A program made the translations under genes and the position numbers. A stretch of 64,000 nucleotides of DNA from UBA4951 sp963652335 (lineage in GTDB: Bacteria > Bacillota_I > Bacilli_A > RFN20 > CAG-826). The stretch spans positions 1 to 64,000 of the forward strand of contig CAVJSS010000003.1 in assembly GCA_963652335.1 (NCBI GenBank). Direction: 5' to 3'. A model generated the notes under the pieces. The model searched no databases. It was not told the DNA's origin and saw nothing but the letters and a program-made list of their open reading frames with translations. Shown in pieces: positions 52,300 to 61,251 of the stretch (the stretch's first letter is position 1; every line of letters starts with the position of its first letter).

Positions 52300-52387
52300 A
52301 TAGGCAACTGTTGGGTGGCTTTTCGTGTAGGAAGTTGGATATAATTAGGCAGACAAACAGCATATCGCCAGTGCGGGTTAAACAGTT

Positions 52388-55066
52388 TTAAACTGCTGTT
52401 CGAATATAATTAAAGCTTATTTCACACCCAAAGACAGTAAACGATAGAGTTCCGGATTGTGTTTCGTTCGCAATACTCTTGAAAATAACAGTTTGAACAA
52501 CGTACTTGACATTGCTAACCTTCTTATAAATCGCTTTTGCAGAATCGAATTTTAATTCAGATCCCTTCTCCAAATTGATGCTATAGTTATCTCTAATCAG
52601 CGGCACCTTATTTTTATCGGCCATTTGAACGTCGTAATAAATTACTATGCTCACAGTCGTAGCAGGGTAACTGCCGGATTTTTCAACCTTTATTGTGTTA
52701 CTGCTTTTATCAAAAACAACAAAATTGTTTGTAGTAACGGACACACTGAGGGAGTGCACAATTATTGTGTTATCGAGATATGCGACTGCAATAATTTCTT
52801 CATTCTTCTTAAATCTGGCTTTTACTTTAACTGTTCCGGCTACACTTCCCGGAGTTACAACCCCTTTTTCGCTAATGAAAGCAACTACTTCTCCTTCACT
52901 AGGATCTTGATACTTCAATTCGTATTCAGAAGCGCTAATTTTTTCTTGAATAGCCTTTTGACTATCGACGATTTCAAAAGACACCGTATAGTCAGTGACG
53001 GATTCACCATTTCTCTTTAATGATGGCGTAATCTTTGCCTCGGAATAAACGTCAGTATCAACATAGGCTATCTCATACGTATCGGCCGTGATACTAGCTT
53101 CATAATCTGTTTGTATTTTGCTCGCAACGAAAGTGCCACTTGTTTCAACGTCCCCAGCTGTCCCATCGCTTTTAGTGAAATTCGCCTCGCAAGTAACGGT
53201 GTATTCAATGTCTTCAACTCCATCATTCGCCGGAGTAGTCAGCGTTATAGTTTGCCCTGTGGTTGAACTCAACGATGCGCCATCAGGACAAGACCAACTA
53301 TAAGTAATGCTGTCATCGGAACTTAAAGATGGTGAAGGGAAACAGTTGGCCGTTATTGTGAAAGTCCCTTGTTCTCCTGGATCGGATTGGGTATCTCCTT
53401 CTTTAACCGAAAGGGAGACTTCGTAAATGTCGGTGACCCAGTGCTTGCTGGACGAAACATAGTATCCGACATGCATTGGCGAAACCATATTCGAGTCACT
53501 TCCTACATATCCGCCTGATGTCATAGTAAAGCTATAAAAACTGCTTTTGTCAGCACTAACTTCGTACGCCGTTACAAATTTTTTTTCAAATGTTAACGTC
53601 GCAGTCGCATCGCTGGTGTTGGTACTAACGAAACCGCCGAATTCTGTTACTGACAGCGATCCATTCACTATCAAAATTCCATCAGAATTCATCTTTTCAT
53701 AAGCGATGGACCCATCTTCTCCGTTTATGTCTGCAGCCTCTCCAGTTCCTGAATTATATTTGCTTTGATCATATTTGGCGTAATTGACCAATCCTGGGCA
53801 AGAGAAAGAAACCGATTCGCCAATGACAAGACGTGCGCCAGGCAAAATTTTTATGCTTTGCTCCGCTGAAGCGACTTTGGCTTCCTTGCCGTTTTCAGAT
53901 TTGTTCAATTGCACATCGTAGTAACAAGATATTGGAAAATAACACGATGTGGTTGTTATCGAAAGACCTACAACTGTAAGCGATAATGAATTGACATTGA
54001 AAGAGCCGTAAAAATTCAGATAATTTTTAGGGATTACGCCATTGGTCAAATCGCTTGTTCCATTATTGGCTTCAAACGTAAAAAACGAGGTAACCGAAAA
54101 ATTGTCCTGAGGGTCAATCAATCCGCCCTCGCCAATAATTGAGACTTCGCAACGATTGGACTGATTTGGCGTGTTTGTGTGAAGGTCCGGGATTCCAGTA
54201 AACGTAGCGGATCCTTCATATTTGGTCAAAGTATTGACGAAGGATGGAAAATAAAAACGATTAAATGGCGAACCGGTAAAACCATTCACTTTATATGTGG
54301 TGACACTATCAGTATACAATTTAGAAAAAGCCGTGCCTCCACGATGTTCCACCACAACGAATGGGGCGTATGTCGTTGAACCAGCCGCATTGATGATATG
54401 AGGATCGGCGGTTTCTTTCGTATCTTCGCCTACAACATACCCGAAATTGACGAATTTGCCATTGTTTTGGATTTTAGCGCCGGAGGATAAAACCATCTTG
54501 GCGCATGTGGTTACGAAGCCGGCGACATTGCCGCCGCCTGTTCCGTTTTGGATTCCGCCGATAAGCAAAGTGCCGTTATTCGTGATCGTAACGTTTTTAT
54601 CCACCGTTACCGTCGAAGTGACATTGGAGCAATTGTTATAGACGTTAGCTAATTTATTTTGAGTGGCAATGCTATCGTAAGCCATCGTGCTTTCCATCGT
54701 GCCGTCTGCTATGGTTCTATACAAAACGCCGCTTTCGGAAACGGATGAATAAGGAAGTATCAATGTGTCTTCTTTGCTTATCGTGCAGTCTTTGGCTATC
54801 GTTGGATTCGTGCCTGGAATGACGTAAATGACGTCTGCTGTCGTTTTATTTGAATTGGCTGTATCCAAAGCCTTTTCGATGCTGGTGTAATAAATATCCG
54901 TTGTTTCGTTATAGCAGACAACTTTATTGGCTATGGAAGAGATGCCTATGCTAATGCCTTTCGTGTTGTTGTCGGTTAGATAGGATCCTACCCCTATAGT
55001 GAAAGTAGTGGCAATAACGCCAAATCCGGCCAAAAGGATTTTCGATAGCCTTCTATTATGCTTCAT
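52388..55066 (-). CDS. Large secreted surface protein with Ig-like repeats
   Basis: An 892-residue Ser/Thr-rich protein with a short basic N-terminus and one hydrophobic signal or anchor segment (ILLAGFGVIATTFTIGVGSYL) followed by TD, reminiscent of SipW-dependent signal peptides. The middle is beta-rich and low in charge. From about 560 onward PKD/Big-like Ig domains appear (ITYSWSCPDGASLSSTTG; VTPGSVAGTVKVKARF). No LPxTG or C-terminal anchor is seen. Function unknown; adhesion or surface-layer roles are plausible. Its start overlaps the end of the upstream frame-disrupted surface gene by 11 nt. Confidence 0.8.
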   Translation of the reverse strand: MKHNRRLSKILLAGFGVIATTFTIGVGSYLTDNNTKGISIGISSIANKVVCYNETTDIYYTSIEKALDTANSNKTTADVIYVIPGTNPTIAKDCTISKEDTLILPYSSVSESGVLYRTIADGTMESTMAYDSIATQNKLANVYNNCSNVTSTVTVDKNVTITNNGTLLIGGIQNGTGGGNVAGFVTTCAKMVLSSGAKIQNNGKFVNFGYVVGEDTKETADPHIINAAGSTTYAPFVVVEHRGGTAFSKLYTDSVTTYKVNGFTGSPFNRFYFPSFVNTLTKYEGSATFTGIPDLHTNTPNQSNRCEVSIIGEGGLIDPQDNFSVTSFFTFEANNGTSDLTNGVIPKNYLNFYGSFNVNSLSLTVVGLSITTTSCYFPISCYYDVQLNKSENGKEAKVASAEQSIKILPGARLVIGESVSFSCPGLVNYAKYDQSKYNSGTGEAADINGEDGSIAYEKMNSDGILIVNGSLSVTEFGGFVSTNTSDATATLTFEKKFVTAYEVSADKSSFYSFTMTSGGYVGSDSNMVSPMHVGYYVSSSKHWVTDIYEVSLSVKEGDTQSDPGEQGTFTITANCFPSPSLSSDDSITYSWSCPDGASLSSTTGQTITLTTPANDGVEDIEYTVTCEANFTKSDGTAGDVETSGTFVASKIQTDYEASITADTYEIAYVDTDVYSEAKITPSLKRNGESVTDYTVSFEIVDSQKAIQEKISASEYELKYQDPSEGEVVAFISEKGVVTPGSVAGTVKVKARFKKNEEIIAVAYLDNTIIVHSLSVSVTTNNFVVFDKSSNTIKVEKSGSYPATTVSIVIYYDVQMADKNKVPLIRDNYSINLEKGSELKFDSAKAIYKKVSNVKYVVQTVIFKSIANETQSGTLSFTVFGCEISFNYIRTAV

Positions 55067-55684
55067 TGCTTGTTTCCTTTGTTGGCCTTATTCCTTCGAC
55101 GTTGAAGGAAACGCTTAGATCCTTATCGGCGAAAGTTCCGATGCCAACGTCATCAACTTTGGTCTTTATGGAATATGCCAGTCCCAATTTGGTTTCCGAT
55201 TCAGTGGGATCTATCGTCAAAGACAAGGTATTTTGCTTGGAATTTTCGGAAGCGACGGTTCCTATCGTGCAGCCTTTGATATTCGTGATCGATAATGAAT
55301 CTATATACTGAAGGAAACCGGCATCGCTTGGAGTCAATGTCGTTTTCATCGTGAATACGTTATCCGAATCAAGATAGGAAAATGACGAAAGATATTCGTT
55401 GTTGATGGTAAGCGACACGGATATCAAAGGATCGCTGTCAACGATCCCTTCTTTTCCAAGTTTGAATGTTTTTATGGATACTTCTTCGAAAATATCGACC
55501 TTTTTTATTCCGGCGGCGTTGATTGCCACTTGATTTGAAAAGGAAGGCGAATTGATCACTATCCAAGAAGCGAAGCCGACGCTAGCTAGCGATATGGCAC
55601 CTAAAAGTAAAGTCCCCCCCCAATTTTGATCACTTTGGTCGTTCTGCTATCGCTATTGCCGTTATGCAACTTCTTTTCTTTCAT
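55056..55684 (-). CDS. Surface protein with signal segment, out of frame at a G8 tract (phase-variable candidate)
   Basis: The natural start at 55684 follows a good promoter and gives MKEKKLHNGNSDSRTTKVIK, then ATT and eight G. With eight G the frame stops after GGLYF. With nine (or six) it continues as GGTLLLGAISLASVGFASWI, a typical signal/anchor helix, into 167 further codons of beta-rich extracellular sequence (55559-55056). The ON protein would have about 208 residues. The current allele therefore reads as OFF. Slipped-strand phase variation is the leading explanation; sequencing error in the homopolymer is the alternative. The end overlaps the 892-residue surface gene. Confidence 0.7.
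55614..55621. repeat. Homopolymer tract of eight C (eight G on the coding strand)
   Basis: An 8-bp mononucleotide tract within the 5' coding region of a signal-bearing gene. One added G restores the frame. Confidence 0.9.
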
Positions 55685-55971
55685 GCACGTTTAGTATAAC
55701 GCCGCAACAGGTTGTTACAATGTTTTTTGAATTGGCCGTTTTCGCTAAGGGAAAGAAAACAAGCGTTTTTTATCCTGGCGGTTATCTCCTTTTGAGTGAC
55801 TAATTTATGAATATGTCTGAGGCATATCGATTCGTTTGTCCCAAAATGAGAAAACGAGCGCATTATCTCGGCATCGACGGACGTGGCTGTTTTGATTTTG
55901 CAATAGGCATCATTTGCTAGGTCCTTAACGATGCTTCTAATGCCTGTTGGCGTGCCAAAATCATGAATCAA
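55681..55971 (-). CDS. Hypothetical protein, 96 codons
   Basis: An open frame beginning MIHDFGTPTGIRSIVKDLAN whose stop overlaps the next gene's ATG (ATGA). It is basic, cysteine-containing and without a signal or membrane segment. The promoter of the downstream surface gene lies inside its end. No family recognised, and no Shine-Dalgarno is evident. It could be a remnant or a spurious frame. Confidence 0.35.
   Translation of the reverse strand: MIHDFGTPTGIRSIVKDLANDAYCKIKTATSVDAEIMRSFSHFGTNESICLRHIHKLVTQKEITARIKNACFLSLSENGQFKKHCNNLLRRYTKRA
55693..55720 (-). promoter_or_regulatory. Promoter of the phase-variable surface genes
   Basis: On the minus strand TTGTAA (55720-55715), a 16-nt spacer and TATACT (55698-55693), 8 nt before ATG 55684. 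This gives a leader of about 1-2 nt and no Shine-Dalgarno. Confidence 0.6.
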
Positions 55972-56071
55972 AGGAACATTTTTTCCACTTTAATCGGCAA
56001 ATCCAAGAATTGGTTGAGCAACGCTAACGTTGATGGCTTGCACTCGGATTCGTGCTTAGAATCATACGGAT

Positions 56072-56173
56072 ACTTTTCGTATTATGCATGTTTTATACAT
56101 TTATTACTTGTCGTATTATGCATGTTTTTTAACATTTTTACTTTTAGTATTATGTATTTTCCTATACAATCCA
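56072..56173 (+). repeat. Three tandem 34-bp repeats upstream of the AAA ATPase gene
   Basis: Units start at 56072, 56106 and 56140, each opening ACTT. The first two share CGTATTATGCATGTTTT (56078-56094, 56112-56128), and the third has AGTATTATGTATTTT (56146-56160). The array ends 23 nt before the ATG 56197 and overlaps where a promoter should be. Multiple operator copies are the simplest reading. There are no unique spacers, so this is not CRISPR. Confidence 0.75.
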
Positions 56174-56196
56174 TTTATGCAGGAGAGGGCTTTCGA

Positions 56197-57561
56197 ATGT
56201 TGGAATTAAAAAGAAAAATTTATGGCTCATTGTTAAATTGGAAAGAAAATTTCAGCGATGATTCCGCATTGCTGATCGAAGGGGCAAGGCGTATAGGAAA
56301 ATCAACGATCGTAGAAAAATTCGCAAAAGAAAATTATGAATCATATGTCATTATCGACTGGGCTATCGCAAGCCAAAGGATGAAAAACAATTTCAACGAC
56401 AATCTGAATGATTTGGATCTGTTTTTCCAAAATATCTCATTGGAATATAACGTTGAATTGCATAAAGGCAAAACCCTGATCGTCTTTGATGAGGTACAGA
56501 AATTTCCCAAAGCCAGAGAGGCTATCAAATATTTGGTCAAAGACGGAAGATATAGCTATATTGAAACCGGCTCTTTGATTTCCATTAAGGAAAATGTCGA
56601 AAATATAGTAATACCATCCGAAGAGATGAAAATAAAAATGCATCCATTGGACTTCGAGGAGTTTTTAATGGCCGCAAATGAGGAAATCCTGCTTGAACGC
56701 ATAAAGAAATGCGCTTCAGAAAAAGTGCCTTTGAATGATTTTTCGCATAAAAAAGCGATGAGAAGATTCAAAGAATATCTTCTTGTCGGCGGCATGCCGC
56801 AGAGCATCGTTGCTTATTTTGAAAATAATGGAGATTTCAGCAAGGCCGACATAGAAAAAAGGAAAATACTCGATCTATATCGAGATGACATCAACAAAGC
56901 CCAAAAAAAATACAATTCCAAAGTCTCTGCCTTGTTTGAAAACATACCCGGTTATTTATCGAAGCACGATAAGAAAGTCATATTATCGAAGATTGATGAT
57001 AATCCTAGATTTTCCAAATATGATGGCTCATTATTTTGGCTATCCGATTCCATGATTTGCAATTTATGTTATAAATGCACCGATCCAAACGTAGGTTTCG
57101 CTCTGAATAAAGATGATTCTTCCGTAAAATGCTATATGGGAGACACAGGACTATTGGTAAGCCTCGCGTTCTCAGAAAACGAAATCGTATCCAACAAATT
57201 GTATAAGTCGATCATCAATGGCAAGTTGTCTTTGAATGAAGGCATGCTATACGAAAACGCTATTGCGCAAATGATCGCATCGACAAATAGAAAATTATAT
57301 TTTTACTCGCATTATGATTATGATGCGAAGAAAAACGATATAGAAATCGACTTTATGATTTCGAATGATTCGAAAACCAATCTGAAAGTCTATCCGATTG
57401 AGGTGAAATCAAGCAAAAACTACACAACCGTATCGTATGACAAATTCAAAAAACGATTTGGAAAAAGAATCGCTGAATCTTATATCGTTCATCCAAAACA
57501 ATTTTCAAAAGACGAATCCGGATATAAAGTTCCGCCATATATGTTTCCTTTTATGATATAG
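56197..57561 (+). CDS. AAA ATPase with C-terminal DUF4143 domain
   Basis: A 454-residue AAA_14/DUF4143 protein. Walker A is GARRIGKST at 29-37 (the GxRRxGKST form of this group), and Walker B is LIVFDEVQ with Asp98 and Glu99. An ETGS sensor follows. The C-terminal DUF4143 nuclease-like fold contains YPIEVKSSKNYT. These genes are abundant in gut bacteria and archaea and have no established role. The start at 56197 follows AGGAGAGGG; longer in-frame openings run through the tandem repeats. AT-rich composition differs from the backbone genes, suggesting transfer. Confidence 0.87.
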   Translation: MLELKRKIYGSLLNWKENFSDDSALLIEGARRIGKSTIVEKFAKENYESYVIIDWAIASQRMKNNFNDNLNDLDLFFQNISLEYNVELHKGKTLIVFDEVQKFPKAREAIKYLVKDGRYSYIETGSLISIKENVENIVIPSEEMKIKMHPLDFEEFLMAANEEILLERIKKCASEKVPLNDFSHKKAMRRFKEYLLVGGMPQSIVAYFENNGDFSKADIEKRKILDLYRDDINKAQKKYNSKVSALFENIPGYLSKHDKKVILSKIDDNPRFSKYDGSLFWLSDSMICNLCYKCTDPNVGFALNKDDSSVKCYMGDTGLLVSLAFSENEIVSNKLYKSIINGKLSLNEGMLYENAIAQMIASTNRKLYFYSHYDYDAKKNDIEIDFMISNDSKTNLKVYPIEVKSSKNYTTVSYDKFKKRFGKRIAESYIVHPKQFSKDESGYKVPPYMFPFMI

Positions 57562-57911
57562 GGCTTTTGTGTGTATGCCTAAAAGATAGCCAGGTAGTGA
57601 GGCTTTAAGAAAAGGGAATGTGGACAAAAAACTGGACTATTTTTCAATATGACGTCCAAAATTCCTTTCTCTTATCAGCCATGCTTTTGGCACCTAACGA
57701 TTCCTTGCGTTCGTTGTCATCTTCTTTTGTTTCGCGTCGTTTGAAATAGAACATTTGAATATCTTGCATTTGCAAAAATTCGGTTTTTTGATTCAGCCTA
57801 AAGCTTTTATAGAGGGCTTGCGATAGGTCTGTGTTTCAAACTGAAACAAATTGGGAAAAAGACCTTGGAAGAGGTTTTCTCTTCTTTGCCAGATAGTGCT
57901 TTCAATATCTG
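57562..57911. other. Intergenic region at the right edge of the accessory island
   Basis: About 350 nt with no gene I can support. A minus-strand open stretch of about 50 codons (near 57810-57650, containing MFYFKRRETKEDDNERKE) may be a decayed gene end. GTTTCAAACTGAAAC near 57833-57847 is a short palindrome. Confidence 0.4.
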
Positions 57912-58931
57912 TTAGGCTTTCTTTTTTTGCTCATTGATGGCCTTAAGATAGATTTTTTCTAGTTCGATCCCGATTTTCTCGATCGATCTGTCTTCAGCCA
58001 CTTTATAGGCGGCATCCAATATCTTTGGGTCTCCGCCTTCGTTTAAAAGCCTATTTAGTTCTTTTGCGAAATCATCGTTGTTTTCGCCCATCCGGCAATG
58101 GATGTCTTTCTTTAGCCATGGGTTGAAGGTATCGATGTTTCTAACTAGCAACGGGCATCTTGAGGCCAAAGCCTCCAAGACGACTATCCCTTCGTTTTCT
58201 TCATAGCTTGGGAAAAACATGCAAGAAGCGGCAAGATATGCCCCTTGGATCAATCTCCCATCGACGTATCCTGGCAAAATGACGTTGTCTGGCTTATGCC
58301 TATTGGCTTTATGGACTTCGTTGGACATGACGATTTTTTGAAGGTCGCCGAACCAGAAGAATTTGACGTTTGGGAAATTCTTAGCCACTTCCATGAAATC
58401 GACGTAGCCTTTCCTAACGAAGGGGAAGCCGACGCCCATCACGAATTTCTCATCTTTTTTGAGATTGAATTCATTTCTGAAATCATCGACCTTTTTCTGA
58501 TCGTAGGCGTATTCGTTTAGATCGATTCCGTTGGAGATCGCAACCACATCGTCACAAAGATGGTAATTGTCGATGTTCCTTTTGCTATGTGGGGTTGGGG
58601 TTATGATGGTTATCGCATTCCCATACATCCTTTTTATCTGGCAAGCGAAAATCGGCTCGATTGCCTTATAGCCCAAAAAGCTTTCTTTGAAGTCTTCGAT
58701 GGTGGAATGGCCATGGACTATGACCGGTATCCTTTTTTTAAGGCAATGCTTCAAAAGATGATAGGAATGGCTCCCATAAGTGTTTATATGAGCCAGATCG
58801 TAATCGTCTTTCGGATCATAGGTCACTTCGATCCCTCTGGATCTCAAGGCCGATGTTTGGTGCTTTCTGGCTCTTCCGATCCCACTGGTTTTAAGGGCGT
58901 TATGGAATTCGAAATAAAGCAGGACCTTCAT
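57912..58931 (-). CDS. Family 4 glycosyltransferase, probably glycolipid synthesis (LafB/CpoA-like)
   Basis: A 339-residue GT-B enzyme. Its N-terminus (MKVLLYFEFHNALKTSGIGR, KHQ) and the DLAHINTYGSHS and HGHSTIEDF segments resemble the second-step diacylglycerol glycosyltransferases of Streptococcus and Lactobacillus. ISNGIDLNEY and the EX7E-type SYEENEGIVVLEALA are GT4 hallmarks. It probably adds a second hexose to a monoglycosyl lipid at the membrane. The lipid role is inferred from recalled similarity. It overlaps deoC by 4 nt. Confidence 0.8.
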   Translation of the reverse strand: MKVLLYFEFHNALKTSGIGRARKHQTSALRSRGIEVTYDPKDDYDLAHINTYGSHSYHLLKHCLKKRIPVIVHGHSTIEDFKESFLGYKAIEPIFACQIKRMYGNAITIITPTPHSKRNIDNYHLCDDVVAISNGIDLNEYAYDQKKVDDFRNEFNLKKDEKFVMGVGFPFVRKGYVDFMEVAKNFPNVKFFWFGDLQKIVMSNEVHKANRHKPDNVILPGYVDGRLIQGAYLAASCMFFPSYEENEGIVVLEALASRCPLLVRNIDTFNPWLKKDIHCRMGENNDDFAKELNRLLNEGGDPKILDAAYKVAEDRSIEKIGIELEKIYLKAINEQKKKA

Positions 58932-59578
58932 TCTTTTTCGCCTTTGACGATGTCGATTGATTTGGAGGCGCCGATTCTGGAAGCGCCGGCGTCTATCAAG
59001 GCTTTGGCTTCTTCATAGCTATGGATTCCGCCGGAGGCTTTGACTCCCTTGTCTTTTCCCACCGCTTCGCGCATGATCTTTATGTCTTCGGCTTTGGCGC
59101 CGCCTTTTCCAAAGCCCGTCGAGGTCTTGACGAAATCGGCGTTGCCTCTCATCGCGGCCAATGATGATTCCTTTATTTCGTCTTTGGTCAGAAAGCAGGT
59201 TTCCAAAATGACTTTCAGCAAACGTCCGTCACAAGCTTCTTTGACGGCTCTGACTTCGTTTTCGATATATTTCCAATCGTGTTCTTTGGCCATGGCAACG
59301 TTTTGGACCATGTCGATCTCATCAGCTCCGTTTAAGACGGCTTCATGGGCTTCGTAGGCTTTGGTCGAAACGGTATTCGCGCCCAATGGGAAGCCGATGA
59401 CCGTGCAGACTTTGACTGAGCTGCCTTTAAGCGATTCCTTGCATAAGGAAACGTAGGCAGGATTGACGCAGACGGAGGCGAATCCGTATTCTTTTGCTTC
59501 TAAGCAGATCCTTTTTACGTCTTCTATTTTGGCATCCGGGTTAAGGATGGTATGATCGATCATTTTGGCTATGTTCAT
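58928..59578 (-). CDS. deoC: Deoxyribose-phosphate aldolase
   Basis: A 216-residue class I aldolase splitting deoxyribose 5-phosphate into glyceraldehyde 3-phosphate and acetaldehyde. The Schiff-base Lys151 lies in FVKTSTGFGKGGA, with DEIDMVQN and LKVILETCFL as further active-site segments. AGAGG precedes the start. It works downstream of phosphopentomutase (deoB, 25070) and cytidine deaminase. Confidence 0.97.
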   Translation of the reverse strand: MNIAKMIDHTILNPDAKIEDVKRICLEAKEYGFASVCVNPAYVSLCKESLKGSSVKVCTVIGFPLGANTVSTKAYEAHEAVLNGADEIDMVQNVAMAKEHDWKYIENEVRAVKEACDGRLLKVILETCFLTKDEIKESSLAAMRGNADFVKTSTGFGKGGAKAEDIKIMREAVGKDKGVKASGGIHSYEEAKALIDAGASRIGASKSIDIVKGEKE

Positions 59579-59619
59579 GTTATTTACCTCTTTTTGGATA
59601 TTTTACCTTTCTTTTCGAA

Positions 59620-59646
59620 AAGAAAAAGGGAACTAAGTCCCTTATA
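59620..59646 (-). terminator. Intrinsic terminator after rpmF
   Basis: On the minus strand AAGGGAC pairs with GTTCCCTT over a short TTA loop (about 59644-59627), followed by a T-rich run. Confidence 0.8.
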
Positions 59647-59648
59647 TC

Positions 59649-59840
59649 TTATTCGGCGTCTTTCTTTTTTAGATGAAGGATGTCTTTGCCTTTGTAATAA
59701 CCGCAGGCTGGGCAAACGGTATGGGCTTCGATCATTTCGCCGCAATGTGGGCAAGCGACCTTTCCGCTGACCACCAATTTCCAATGGGTGCGGCGGGTTC
59801 TCTTGCGGGTTTTGCTGTTGCGTCTTTGTTGGACTGCCAT
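59649..59840 (-). CDS. rpmF: 50S ribosomal protein L32
   Basis: A 63-residue zinc-binding L32 with Cys30/Cys33 and Cys43/Cys46 and the N-terminal AVQQRRNSKTRKRTRRTHWK. AGGAG lies before the ATG. It has its own promoter and terminator, inserted between mtaB and deoC. Confidence 0.96.
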   Translation of the reverse strand: MAVQQRRNSKTRKRTRRTHWKLVVSGKVACPHCGEMIEAHTVCPACGYYKGKDILHLKKKDAE

Positions 59841-59867
59841 AATGATTTTCTCCTAGGGACGTTGGTA

Positions 59868-59895
59868 ATTATACCTTAGGGGAAACGATAGTCAA
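59868..59895 (-). promoter_or_regulatory. Promoter of rpmF
   Basis: On the minus strand TTGACT (59895-59890), a 16-nt spacer and TATAAT (59873-59868). The leader is about 20 nt and contains AGGAG. Confidence 0.75.
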
Positions 59896-59928
59896 TTCAT
59901 GTTCATACAATGTCAAAATTATAATTCA

Positions 59929-59944
59929 ATAACATCGATGTTAT
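59929..59944. repeat. 16-bp perfect palindrome
   Basis: ATAACATCGATGTTAT lies between mtaB and the rpmF promoter. No T run follows, so it is a possible operator. Confidence 0.5.
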
Positions 59945-59970
59945 CTTATATAGGTTGTCAAGTTCGCTTA

Positions 59971-61251
59971 TTAATCAGCGGCGGTTTCCTTTTTGTATTC
60001 CACTTCCAAAAGCTCGCCATGGAGGGAACGGCCGCTTTCTATTCGGACCTTAAGGTAATTGGAAGTATGGCCGTAGGCGATTCTCTTGTCCTTATCATAA
60101 TCTTCGAAAAGGACTTCCAGAGTCTTTCCATAAAATCTTTTTTCGTATCCTTCCCTTGATTCCTTGGAAAGTTTCAAAAGGCGATGGACCCTTTCTTTTT
60201 TGATTGAAGGATCGACTTGGTTTTTTTGGGCTGCGGCCCAGGTTCCTTTTCTTGAAGAGAACGGGAAGACATGGATTTCGGCGAAGCGGGCTTTTTGGCA
60301 GAACGATAAGGTTTCTTGGAATTCCTCTTCGCTTTCTCCTGGGAAGCCGACTATTATGTCGGTCGTTATGGCTATATCGGGCCTTATGGATCTTATTTTG
60401 TCCAATAAAGCCAAGAACGATGAGGTGTCATATTTTCTTCTCATCCTTTTCAAAACCGTCGAAGAACCGGATTGGAGAGGAATATGGAGATGGGATGCGA
60501 TCTGAGGATAATCCTTGAGCAAAGAGAGAAATTCATCGTTGTCGATCTCGCTTTCTTCGATGGAGGAGATGCGGAGCCTTTTTAAAGTGGGCACCGCATT
60601 CAAGATATCCTTTATCAGTTCGGCGACGTTGGATTTTGGGGTCAGATCCGCTCCATAATGGCCGATATGGATGCCGGTCAGGATTATTTCCTTATAGCCT
60701 TTTCCGACCAAATCCTTGGCTTCTTGAATCACCGATTCTTTGTCTCTGGAGCGGGAATTGCCCCTTAAGGACGGGATTATGCAGTAAGAGCAGAAATTGT
60801 CGCATCCGTCTTGGACTTTCAAATATGCCCTGGTCATGTCGAAATTGAAGACGGTGCCCAATTCTTCGTATTTTTCATGGCGGACGCTGGGCTTGACCAA
60901 GACTATTTTTTCTTTGTTTTCCAAAAACGAATGCCAAGCGGATATCGCATCGTTCCTATTGGACGTGCCTAAGACGATATCGGCTCCGAAAGATAGGCAT
61001 TCCGATGCGGCTGATTCGCTATAGCAGCCCATGACCAACAAACAAGCATGTTGGTTTTCCCTTCTGAAGCGGCGGATATGTTGCCTGGATTTTTGATCGG
61101 CTTGGCCGGTTACGGAGCAAGTGTTAAGGATGATCAAATCGGCCTCATTGAGGGGAGATTCGATGTGGCCTTCTTCTTTTAAGGCCTTTATGAGGGCGGC
61201 CACTTCGTAGGAATTCACTTTGCAGCCTAATGAATGGGTGAAATATCTCAT
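59971..61251 (-). CDS. mtaB: tRNA (N6-threonylcarbamoyladenosine(37)-C2)-methylthiotransferase MtaB
   Basis: A 426-residue radical-SAM methylthiotransferase. The N-terminal UPF0004 cysteines are Cys10 (SLGCKVN), NTCSVT and MGCYSE. The radical-SAM cluster is CDNFCSYC, and a TRAM domain ends the protein. HLHIPLQSGS is the MTTase signature. It converts t6A37 to ms2t6A37. It overlaps rsmE by 4 nt, the Bacillus yqeV-yqeU pair. Confidence 0.96.
   Translation of the reverse strand: MRYFTHSLGCKVNSYEVAALIKALKEEGHIESPLNEADLIILNTCSVTGQADQKSRQHIRRFRRENQHACLLVMGCYSESAASECLSFGADIVLGTSNRNDAISAWHSFLENKEKIVLVKPSVRHEKYEELGTVFNFDMTRAYLKVQDGCDNFCSYCIIPSLRGNSRSRDKESVIQEAKDLVGKGYKEIILTGIHIGHYGADLTPKSNVAELIKDILNAVPTLKRLRISSIEESEIDNDEFLSLLKDYPQIASHLHIPLQSGSSTVLKRMRRKYDTSSFLALLDKIRSIRPDIAITTDIIVGFPGESEEEFQETLSFCQKARFAEIHVFPFSSRKGTWAAAQKNQVDPSIKKERVHRLLKLSKESREGYEKRFYGKTLEVLFEDYDKDKRIAYGHTSNYLKVRIESGRSLHGELLEVEYKKETAAD

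Noticed and set aside
56072..56173. CRISPR array
   Set aside because: The three 34-bp units are directly abutting without unique spacers, and no cas gene is present.
57562..57911. Mobile-element remnant at the island edge
   Set aside because: No terminal inverted repeats, transposase motifs or target duplications could be seen; only a featureless short frame.
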